DNA from: Clostridiaceae bacterium
GTDB taxonomy: Bacteria > Bacillota > Clostridia > Saccharofermentanales > DTU023
Direction of reading: 5' to 3'
DNA length: 7,945 bases
Assembly (NCBI GenBank): GCA_012511735.1
Contig: JAAZFK010000236.1
Coordinates: 1 to 7,945, forward strand
Positions 1 to 6,721 of this stretch are shown in pieces. The number at the start of each line of letters is the position of its first letter. The stretch's first letter is position 1. Below the pieces are notes generated by a model. The model made no database searches. It saw only the letters and a program-made list of their open reading frames with translations, and was not told the DNA's origin. The position numbers and the translations under genes were made by a program.

Positions 1-1086
1 ATCGGTTGGTTGCTGTTTTTTACCATTTTGGAAGTTGAGCCCGATCAGACGCTCATCTTTTTCCTGGTTGGCATTGTAAACGGTTCCCTCGTCTTTGAAA
101 GAACCGGAAAAAACCCGGAAGAGTGAGATGCGGCCCACAAAAGAGTCAACGAAAGTTTTGAAGACAAAAGCTGCAAGTGGACCGTCGCCCTCGGAATGCA
201 AAAGGATTTCTTCTCCGTCGTTGCGAACGGCTGTCACCGGATGGCCGTCGAGCGGGGTGGGGAAGAAGCGGGTAAAGAGATCAAGCGCAAAGGCGACACC
301 CAGATTCTCCTGAGCAGAACCGACGAAAACCGGCATGATGGATCCGGCGGAAATGGCCTTGCGCATCCCGTCGGCTTCTTCGTCGGGTGTGAAAGCCTCC
401 CCTTCGAAGTATTTCTCCATCAAGTCCTCATCGTTCTCCGCAATCTGTTCATTGATCTGGTCACGATAGTCCTCGAGCTGGTCAGCCAAATCCCCTGGCA
501 GTTCGGTGGCTTTCATTTCGCCTTTTTTCCCTGAGAAGACAAAGGCCTTGCCGCCCATCACATCTACCAGCCCCGTCATCCGGTCTTTTTCCATAAGAGG
601 GAGGGAGAGTGGAAGAACGCGCTGGCCATACGCTTCTCTCAGATCGTTCAGGGTCTTCTCAAAATTGGCGTTGGGTTCATCCATCCTGTTGATAAAAAAG
701 GCGACAGGAATATTCGCGCCAGCCGCGTTACGCACTGCCTTCTCCGCGCCGACTGAAAGGCCGTCTTTGGCGGACATGACGATCAGAGCCGTGTCGCCCG
801 CGTACATGCCCAGGATCTGCTCTCCCAGAAAGTCAAAATCGCCAGGCGTATCGATCAGATTGACCTTGTGATCCTTCCACTCACACCAGGCGACCGAAGT
901 GCTGATGGACAGCCCTCTTCGCATCTCTTCGGGATCGAAATCCGTGACCGTGTTGCCTTCGTTGGACCGGCCCATCCGATCGATCACGCCCGCATTATAA
1001 AGCGCGGCTTCGACAAAGGCCGTCTTGCCGACGCCGCCGTGACCCATCACGGTGATATTCCTGATTTTCTCCGTCGTAAGTTTCAT
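1..1086 (-). CDS. EF-G-like GTPase (EF-G2 type), N-terminal 362 residues, C-terminus beyond window
   Basis: This is a translational GTPase of the elongation factor G family, cytosolic and ribosome-associated. The frame is open from the ATG at 1086 to the left edge. Visible parts: P-loop GHGGVGKT (15-22), switch I around RRGLSIS (56-62), switch II DTPGDFDF (79-86), G4 motif NRMD (133-136), G5-like GSA (256-258), then the start of domain II (FRVFSGSF). Family length is about 690 residues, so roughly half is present. The start is fixed by an AAAGGGGG ribosome binding site at 1092-1099. It is not a standard fusA: the switch II histidine of EF-G (GHVDF) is Asp83, the switch I threonine (RGITI) is Ser60, and G4 is NRMD rather than NKMD. 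These changes and motifs such as SAKDG fit the EF-G-like paralogues of Clostridia, whose cellular role is poorly defined. It lies 33 bases after tnaA. Membership in the EF-G family is near certain; translocase activity is doubtful. Confidence 0.93.
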   Translation of the reverse strand, partial: MKLTTEKIRNITVMGHGGVGKTAFVEAALYNAGVIDRMGRSNEGNTVTDFDPEEMRRGLSISTSVAWCEWKDHKVNLIDTPGDFDFLGEQILGMYAGDTALIVMSAKDGLSVGAEKAVRNAAGANIPVAFFINRMDEPNANFEKTLNDLREAYGQRVLPLSLPLMEKDRMTGLVDVMGGKAFVFSGKKGEMKATELPGDLADQLEDYRDQINEQIAENDEDLMEKYFEGEAFTPDEEADGMRKAISAGSIMPVFVGSAQENLGVAFALDLFTRFFPTPLDGHPVTAVRNDGEEILLHSEGDGPLAAFVFKTFVDSFVGRISLFRVFSGSFKDEGTVYNANQEKDERLIGLNFQNGKKQQPTD

Positions 1087-1119
1087 AAATTCCCCCTTTG
1101 AGAAGTCAATTTCTCCTTA

Positions 1120-2508
1120 TTATAACGTATGAGACCAGGGCTCCAGCCTGGCAGTGAAGTGTCTTAGAATTTTTTCAGCCCGCACGATCCGGTAGCCACC
1201 GAGGCTTGATGCCCTTTCTTTCACTTTGGCCAGGGATGCCACGACATAATCAAGATGCGCCTGGGTATAGGTCCTCCTGGGAATACAGAAACGGGCGAAT
1301 TCCATGGCTGCCTGTGGTTGTTCTCCGGTCTCGGGGTCGGGATCCAGCATGAAAGAACCTACATCACAGCCACGTATGCCCGCCTCGCGGTAAAGCTCAA
1401 TACATAGTGACTGGGCAGGGAAAAGGTCGTAAAGGATCTGGGGCAGGAGCTGGCGCGCGTCGACAAAAACAGCGTGTCCGCCGGCGGGTTGCTGGCAGGG
1501 AATGCCTTCCTCGACCAACCGGTCGACCAGATAGCAGGTCTGGCCTGTATAGGAACGGAGGAAAGACTCATCAAGCCCCTCGACAAGGCCAATCGCCAGT
1601 GCTTCCATATCGCGGCCCGCCAGACCGCCGTAGGACAGAAACCCCTCATTGGGAACCACTAAACGGCGGACCCCCGCCATCAGCTCACTGTCGTCGCGCA
1701 CGGCAACCAGACCGCCCATATTGACGATGCCGTCTTTCTTGGCTGAAAAGGTAAAAGCGTCGGCCTCAGCGAACATGTCCAGAACAATCTCCCGGATGGT
1801 CCGGTCAGCCTGACCTTCCTCCCTTTCCTTAATGAAAAAAGCGTTTTCAGCGAAACGGGCTGCGTCAATGACGAGCGGGATCCCTGCCTGCCTGGCGATG
1901 GCCGCCGTCTCCTTCATATTGGCCAGAGACACCGGCTGCCCTCCCGCGGAGTTGCAGGTCACGGTAATCACAATCATGCCAACCTTATCGCGCCCATACT
2001 GGTCAATCAGTTCTTTGAGCCGGGCATTATCCGTGTTGCCCTTAAAGGGATAAAGAGAGGAGGGATCCAGGGCTTCGGCCACCACACAGTTGACCGGTCT
2101 GGCGCCGCACAGCATCACATGTCCCGCTGTCGTGTCGAAGTGCATGTTTGAAATTGAAATCTGGCCGGGCTTCAACAAATTGGGAAAGAGAACCTTCTCA
2201 GCGGCGCGTCCCTGATGGACGGGTTGAAAGTAACTCCAGCCGAAGAGATCACCGCAGGTATCCATCAGCTTGTAATAGCTCCTGGATCCCGCGTAGCTTT
2301 CATCCCCCAGCATGATGGCGGCCCATTGGCGGTCCGACATGGCGCCCGTCCCGCTGTCCGTCAACATGTCAATGTAAACATCATCGCTCTTTAATCCGAA
2401 AAGATTAAAGTGCGACCGGCGGATCGCCGTGTCGCGTTCCTCTTTGGTGGTCACCCTCAAGGGTTCAACCATCTTGATTCGGTAAGGTTCCGGCATGTAT
2501 GTCGCCAT
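1120..2508 (-). CDS. tnaA: Tryptophanase (PLP-dependent tryptophan indole-lyase)
   Basis: This cytosolic enzyme cleaves L-tryptophan to indole, pyruvate and ammonia, and the family also beta-eliminates serine and cysteine. At 462 residues it matches the tryptophanase/tyrosine phenol-lyase family (about 455-470). Visible landmarks: TDSGT (50-54), Tyr72 in the GDESYAGS segment, Asn186 in NSAGG, DAAR (215-218), the PLP lysine Lys258 in SAKKDG, and Arg406 for the substrate carboxylate. Three positions that separate the two activities all read tryptophanase: Asp125 (FDTT; Thr in tyrosine phenol-lyase), Val383 (DVGSF; Arg in the lyase), and His450 (LRHFTA; Phe in the lyase). The start has an AGGAGA site 5-10 bases upstream. 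Only 14 bases separate it from the hydrolase gene, so there is no room for a tnaC leader peptide and no tnaB permease follows. Regulation therefore differs from the enteric tna operon. Residue assignments rest on remembered alignment with the E. coli and Citrobacter enzymes. Confidence 0.93.
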   Translation of the reverse strand: MATYMPEPYRIKMVEPLRVTTKEERDTAIRRSHFNLFGLKSDDVYIDMLTDSGTGAMSDRQWAAIMLGDESYAGSRSYYKLMDTCGDLFGWSYFQPVHQGRAAEKVLFPNLLKPGQISISNMHFDTTAGHVMLCGARPVNCVVAEALDPSSLYPFKGNTDNARLKELIDQYGRDKVGMIVITVTCNSAGGQPVSLANMKETAAIARQAGIPLVIDAARFAENAFFIKEREEGQADRTIREIVLDMFAEADAFTFSAKKDGIVNMGGLVAVRDDSELMAGVRRLVVPNEGFLSYGGLAGRDMEALAIGLVEGLDESFLRSYTGQTCYLVDRLVEEGIPCQQPAGGHAVFVDARQLLPQILYDLFPAQSLCIELYREAGIRGCDVGSFMLDPDPETGEQPQAAMEFARFCIPRRTYTQAHLDYVVASLAKVKERASSLGGYRIVRAEKILRHFTARLEPWSHTL

Positions 2509-2522
2509 TATTCTCTCCTGTT

Positions 2523-3458
2523 TTATGATTCTGTATGCCGCAGGATAAAGTCCAGAATGTCCTTATCCACTTCATCGCGGTTGGTTTCATTGACTAATTC
2601 ATGGCGCGCGCCCTGGTACAATTTCACCGAGACATCATCGAAGCCGAGCGCTTCCAGCTGCCTTCCAAGTGTCGGCGCCGCCTTGCCCATCGATCCCACC
2701 GGATCGTCGCTGCCGCTGGCAATCAGGACGGGTGTTTTGTTGTCCATGGATTGAAGATTCTTTTTCGAGTACAAGGTTTTCATGCCGGTGAACATATCGA
2801 CAAAGGCGCTGGCGGTGAACTTGAAGCGGTTGCGTTCATCAGAACAGTAAAGATCCACAATGGACTCGTCCCGTGTCAGCCAGTCGCAGGGAGTCCGGTT
2901 GGGTTTGAAGTACTTGTTATTGCTACCCAAAGACAGTTTAGTCAGGAAGCGGCTTCGATGGCGGGGACCCCTGAAGGTCATGATCAGCTTGGAGATCGCG
3001 AGCCCCATGGACACCAGCCAGGCGGGCTGGGTGCCTGTCCCCAGCAAAATGACTCCCGCGAATTTGTCCTCCGGGTAAGTGTGAAGGTACTGGCGGACCA
3101 GAAATGATCCCATGGAGTGGCCCAGAATGAATTGGGCTGCCCCCGGGTAGCGCTCGCGGAGCAGATAATGCAGGGACCGCATATCCTCCAGGACACACCG
3201 ATTGCCGTTCTTGCCGGCAAAATAACCCCAATCTTCCTTGGATTCAACCGAAGCTCCATGACCCAGATGATCATTGCCCGCGACCAAAATGCCTTCGCCC
3301 GCCAGGACGCGGGCGAAACGGTCGTAACGATCTATAAACTCCACCATGCCATGCGCGATTTGCAGGACTGCGCGAGGCGGCCCTTCCGGCTCCCAGATCT
3401 GCACGTATAAGTGAGTGCTGCCGTCCGATGAGTCGATGTATTCTGTTTTCCTCTCCAT
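2523..3458 (-). CDS. Alpha/beta hydrolase, monoacylglycerol lipase / lysophospholipase-like
   Basis: This is a serine hydrolase of the Hydrolase_4 / serine aminopeptidase S33-like group (PldB-like), probably hydrolysing a monoacylglycerol, lysophospholipid or other carboxylester in the cytosol. The 311-residue length is typical. An oxyanion-hole HG (36-37) follows the first strands, LGHSMGS (112-118) holds the nucleophile Ser115, SGSDDPVG (248-255) supplies the acid (Asp251 or Asp252), and GARHEL (283-288) gives His286. The HLGHG motif at 64-68 and the cap region at about 145-230 also fit. No signal peptide or membrane segment is visible. The start has AAGGAG twice in tandem directly upstream, the distal copy at good spacing. 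It sits between the dus gene (51 bases upstream) and tnaA (14 bases downstream), so it is probably co-transcribed, but the neighbours do not reveal a substrate. The catalytic class is clear; the exact activity is not. Confidence 0.88.
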   Translation of the reverse strand: MERKTEYIDSSDGSTHLYVQIWEPEGPPRAVLQIAHGMVEFIDRYDRFARVLAGEGILVAGNDHLGHGASVESKEDWGYFAGKNGNRCVLEDMRSLHYLLRERYPGAAQFILGHSMGSFLVRQYLHTYPEDKFAGVILLGTGTQPAWLVSMGLAISKLIMTFRGPRHRSRFLTKLSLGSNNKYFKPNRTPCDWLTRDESIVDLYCSDERNRFKFTASAFVDMFTGMKTLYSKKNLQSMDNKTPVLIASGSDDPVGSMGKAAPTLGRQLEALGFDDVSVKLYQGARHELVNETNRDEVDKDILDFILRHTES

Positions 3459-3509
3459 GCTCCTTCTCCTTATTATTTTCTCGCATGAATTCCCGGATCT
3501 TTATTCCTG

Positions 3510-4550
3510 TCAGTATAGCAAATAGCTGTCATCACGACGCTTGGCGGCTTGATGAAGTACCCGGACCACCTCGTCACGGCTGACCGGTTCCATGACCAGT
3601 CGTCTGAAACGGGCAGAATCTTCAAACCCCCGAAGATAAAAGGCAAAATGTGAACGCATTTCCCGGATCGCGACCTCTTCCCCCAACATCTCGATGGTGG
3701 CGTCCAGATGCTCGAGCATGACCTTCAGCCATGACTCGGTTGTGATCTCCATCGCCTGTCCCCGCAGAAGGCCGAAAATAAAGGGATTACCCCTGGCGGC
3801 TCTTCCCACCATAAAACCATCACAGCAAGTAGCTTCCCTCATTTTTTCCAGATCTCCGGGCAAAGCCAGGTCACCGTTTCCGATGACGGGGATCGAGACC
3901 GACTCTTTTACCTGACGGATAATGCTCCAGTCCGCCCGACCCTTGTAGTATTGATCCAGAGTTCTGGCATGAATCGTCAGCGCGGAAGCTCCTGACGCTT
4001 CAATCACCCGCGCGATCAGACAAGCATTGATGGTGTCAGGCGACACCCCCGACCGGATCTTGGCAGTCACGGGCCAGCCAAGATCCGAAGCCGTATTGAC
4101 GGCCGCCTTGACAACCCGCTCGACCAGCTTCGGATCGCGCATCAAGCTGCAACCGGCACCCTCACGCAAAACTTTTGGAGCGGGACAACCCATATTCAGG
4201 TCGATGAAAGAGGCAGACCTGTAAAGTGGTTCCTCATAAAGCCTGGCGATGGCGTAGACAAAGTCCTCCGGATCCTGTCCAAAAAGCTGGATGCCCCACG
4301 GCTTATCACCACCGCTGGGCACAAGATAACGAGCCGACCGTTTCAGGGTCGGGTCGTGCCGGATCCCCCGGGCGGACACCAGCTCGGTTACCGTAAAAGA
4401 GGCACCCATGCGTGCGGCAATGGTCCGGAAAGGAGCTGTGGTAAAGCCCGCCATGGGAGCCAAACCAAGCGGAAGTGGCTCAAGCAGGGAAAGAAAGCCC
4501 TCCGCCCTGGCATCTTGATCCCTGCGGAGGACTTTTTCTTCTTTCGGCAT
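3510..4550 (-). CDS. dus: tRNA-dihydrouridine synthase (DusB-like)
   Basis: This FMN enzyme reduces specific uridines in the D-loop of tRNA to dihydrouridine using NADPH. Numbered from the chosen ATG (346 residues): LAPMAG (30-35) opens the TIM barrel, GIQLFGQDP (86-94), LNMGCPAPKV (118-127) contains catalytic Cys122, AKIRSG (163-168) has the FMN-contacting Lys164, IHART (193-197) has His194, IPVIGNGD (220-227), and GRAARGNP (249-256) binds the FMN phosphate. A short helical C-terminal domain follows (RSHFAFYLRG). The start is uncertain. ATG 4550 leaves 13 bases after the DUF1015 stop and 29 residues before LAPMAG, already longer than usual. ATG 4586 or TTG 4601 would overlap the upstream gene by 23 or 38 bases. 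None has a good ribosome binding site, unlike the other genes here. The family is secure; the target uridine and exact Dus subgroup are not. Confidence 0.92.
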   Translation of the reverse strand: MPKEEKVLRRDQDARAEGFLSLLEPLPLGLAPMAGFTTAPFRTIAARMGASFTVTELVSARGIRHDPTLKRSARYLVPSGGDKPWGIQLFGQDPEDFVYAIARLYEEPLYRSASFIDLNMGCPAPKVLREGAGCSLMRDPKLVERVVKAAVNTASDLGWPVTAKIRSGVSPDTINACLIARVIEASGASALTIHARTLDQYYKGRADWSIIRQVKESVSIPVIGNGDLALPGDLEKMREATCCDGFMVGRAARGNPFIFGLLRGQAMEITTESWLKVMLEHLDATIEMLGEEVAIREMRSHFAFYLRGFEDSARFRRLVMEPVSRDEVVRVLHQAAKRRDDSYLLY

Positions 4551-4563
4551 ACCGGCGGATAAA

Positions 4564-5823
4564 TCAGCTGCAGGAGGGCCAGTCATCGAACATATGAACA
4601 AAGAGACCTGATCTCAATTTTGGCTCAAACCAGGTCGACTTGGGCGGCATCACCATCTCGGCATCCGCGATGTCGAGCAGGTCATCCATGGTGGTCGGGC
4701 ACATGACAAAGGCGGCTGCCCAGCCTTCATCAACACGTCTTTTCAGCTCATCCAACCCCCGGATCCCTCCGACAAAATCAATTCTCATGGATGTCCTGGG
4801 ATCGTCGATGGCCAGAAGCGGCGTCAGGATATTGTCCTGCAAAAGAGAGACATCCAGCCGCTTGACCGGATCCAGTCCCTCGAAAAGAGAAGGCGGCGCT
4901 GTCAGCTTGTACCAGCGATCTTGCAGATACATGCACATCTCTGCTTTCCTGTGAGGACGGAAAGGTTCTTCCACCGGCTCAAGCTGATAGATCCCGCTGA
5001 TCCTCTCTAAAAAATCTTCCGGCGTCATGCCATTCAAGTCCCTGACGACGCGATTGTAATCCATGATGAAGAGGTCTTCGTCGGGGAAGACAACGGCCAT
5101 GAAATAATTGAATTCAGCGTCAGCGGGCGCGTCAGGATAATCCCGTCGCCTTTTCATGGCGATATTGGCCGAGACGGCGGAACGGTGATGACCATCCGCG
5201 ATATAAAGGGCGTCGACCTGGTCGAAGAGCGCCTCCAACTTAGATATTGCCTCGCGATCGTCCAAAAGCCACAGGAGATGGGTAATGCCGTCCTCTGTCT
5301 TGAAATCATAGACCGGATCGTTGAACTTGATGAAGTCATTGATCAGCCGGTTAATGGCCGACTGGCTGCGATAGGTCAGGAATACGGGCTCGGTATGGGC
5401 ATCGCAGGTGTCAAAATGCCTGGTCCGATCCACTTCTTTATCTTTGCGGGTAAACTCATGTTTTTTGATTTTATTGGCCAGATAGTCGTCAACTGAAAAG
5501 GTCGCCACAACACCTGTCTGGACACGGCCTTTCATGATCTGCCGATAAAGGTAGAACATGGGACGGTCATCCTGCTCCAGGACGCCCTCTTCAATCATCT
5601 CCCTGAGCCGGTCACAGCCCTTCTGATAGACCTGGTCATCATAATCATCAATCCGGTCGGGAAGGTCAATCTCGGCGCGAACCACGTGAAGGAAACTCAG
5701 GGGATTGTCCGCCGCCATGGTCTTGGCTTCCGCCCGGTTCATCACATCGTAGGGCAGGCTGGCAACTTGAGCCGCCAGCCCGGGCAAGGGACGCACGGCC
5801 CGAAAGGGCCTTACCGTCGCCAT
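4564..5823 (-). CDS. DUF1015 family protein, coupled to serA, function unassigned
   Basis: This is a 419-residue soluble protein of the DUF1015 family, full length by comparison with relatives I know. Seen: an N-terminal start MATVRPFRAVRP and LPYDV (23-27), a basic conserved stretch HEFTRKDKEVDRTRH (122-136), AHTEP (142-146), YIADGHHRSA (207-216), and a C-terminal PPKSTWFEPKLRSGLF (393-408). No signal peptide or membrane segment is visible. Its ATG overlaps the serA stop by one base (TAATG) with an AAGGAG site inside serA at 5832-5837, which implies translational coupling. Genes of this family are known beside serC and serA in clostridia. D-G-H-H-R resembles the motif of ParB-like folds, including the archaeal serine kinase SerK, so a nucleotide-dependent step on serine or phosphoserine is possible. 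That is inference from motif and neighbours; no activity can be assigned from sequence alone. Confidence 0.9.
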   Translation of the reverse strand: MATVRPFRAVRPLPGLAAQVASLPYDVMNRAEAKTMAADNPLSFLHVVRAEIDLPDRIDDYDDQVYQKGCDRLREMIEEGVLEQDDRPMFYLYRQIMKGRVQTGVVATFSVDDYLANKIKKHEFTRKDKEVDRTRHFDTCDAHTEPVFLTYRSQSAINRLINDFIKFNDPVYDFKTEDGITHLLWLLDDREAISKLEALFDQVDALYIADGHHRSAVSANIAMKRRRDYPDAPADAEFNYFMAVVFPDEDLFIMDYNRVVRDLNGMTPEDFLERISGIYQLEPVEEPFRPHRKAEMCMYLQDRWYKLTAPPSLFEGLDPVKRLDVSLLQDNILTPLLAIDDPRTSMRIDFVGGIRGLDELKRRVDEGWAAAFVMCPTTMDDLLDIADAEMVMPPKSTWFEPKLRSGLFVHMFDDWPSCS

Positions 5824-6719
5824 TACAACAACTCCTTCACGAGATCGACAATCACATCGCCGATCCGTGCCTGAGCCTCAACGGTGGCCGCTCCGATATG
5901 CGGCGTCAATGAGATCTTATCGCACTGGATCAGCCGTTGATTGGTCAGGGGTTCCTCCCTGAATACATCAAGCGCTGCCCCCTTCACTTTACCGGCCTCA
6001 ATGGCATCGACCAGCGCGTCTTCGTCAACAATGCCGCCACGCGCGCAATTGATAATGAAGACGCCGTCTTTCATCATATCGATCTCCCGCTTACCGATCA
6101 GGGGCGGGCCGCCCTCAAAGGGAATATGGATCGAGACATAATCCGACTCGGCCAGCACCCGCTCAAGTTCAACCTGTGGACAAACTTCGCAATGCAGATC
6201 CAAAATATCGGTAAACATCACATCCATGCCCAGGGCCAGGCACTTGACGGCAAGTGAATTGGCGATGCGGCCAAAGCCGATCAGCCCCAGCTTCTTGCCT
6301 GCGATCTCCGTGCCGGAGTATTGTTTTTTCAACCATTTGCCCTGCCTCATGGTGACATTGGCTTCACCAATGTGGCGGGCGACCGTCAGCATATGACCCA
6401 GCACCAGTTCGGCTACAGCAGAGCTGGAGGCCGCCGGTGTGTTGCGGACCTTGATTCCTTTCGATTCGGCGTAGTCAACATTGATGTTGTCCAGGCCTAC
6501 GCCCCCGCGGATGATCAATCTGAGGCGGCCGGCCGCGCCCGCGTCCACCTGGGGATCCCGGATCTTGGTCGCGCTTCTCACGATCACGCAATCGACCTGA
6601 GCCAGCCTGGTCAGTAGCTCCTCCCCTTCATATTTGTTGGTATCTATTTCATGGCCGAGTTCGGCCAGCTGTTGTTCAGCCTGCTTGTCAATGCCGTCAT
6701 TGGCGAGAATCAGTGCCAT
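5823..6719 (-). CDS. serA: D-3-phosphoglycerate dehydrogenase, short form without ACT domain
   Basis: This enzyme oxidises 3-phosphoglycerate to 3-phosphohydroxypyruvate with NAD+, the first step of serine synthesis, in the cytosol. The 298 residues cover only the substrate and nucleotide domains of the D-2-hydroxyacid dehydrogenase fold. Landmarks: RGGVGLDNIN (71-80), VAELVLG (102-108), the NAD loop GLIGFGRIA (145-153), Asp171 after the second strand as the likely ribose-binding acid, catalytic Arg227 in NCARGG, Glu255/Glu256 in FREEP, and His274 in LTPHIGA. There is no ACT or intervening regulatory domain, so feedback inhibition by serine through an ACT domain is not possible (type III-like enzyme). 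The third glycine of GxGxxG is Ala153. It starts 2 bases after the serC-like stop, with GGAGG at 6727-6731 inside the upstream gene, and overlaps the DUF1015 gene. Another 2-hydroxyacid substrate cannot be excluded, but the partner aminotransferase supports SerA. Confidence 0.9.
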   Translation of the reverse strand: MALILANDGIDKQAEQQLAELGHEIDTNKYEGEELLTRLAQVDCVIVRSATKIRDPQVDAGAAGRLRLIIRGGVGLDNINVDYAESKGIKVRNTPAASSSAVAELVLGHMLTVARHIGEANVTMRQGKWLKKQYSGTEIAGKKLGLIGFGRIANSLAVKCLALGMDVMFTDILDLHCEVCPQVELERVLAESDYVSIHIPFEGGPPLIGKREIDMMKDGVFIINCARGGIVDEDALVDAIEAGKVKGAALDVFREEPLTNQRLIQCDKISLTPHIGAATVEAQARIGDVIVDLVKELL

Positions 6720-6721
6720 CT

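Noticed and set aside
506..871. A 121-codon plus-strand open frame, and other plus-strand frames across 95-1101
   Set aside because: They are antisense to the EF-G-like gene, which reads through with its GTPase motifs and domain II intact. They show no recognisable product or ribosome binding site.
1100..1115. A small hairpin (GAGAA / TTCTC) just upstream of the EF-G-like gene
   Set aside because: Only five mostly A-T pairs with a 6-base loop and no T run, so it is too weak for a terminator or a convincing regulatory stem.
1120..2508. Tyrosine phenol-lyase as the identity of the PLP lyase
   Set aside because: The positions matching Thr124, Arg381 and Phe448 of the phenol-lyase are Asp125, Val383 and His450 here, which is the tryptophanase pattern.
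2601..3107. A 168-codon open frame on the plus strand
   Set aside because: It lies wholly antisense to the alpha/beta hydrolase, whose catalytic motifs are intact. Its translation shows no family motif, and GC-rich coding sequence commonly leaves such antisense frames open.
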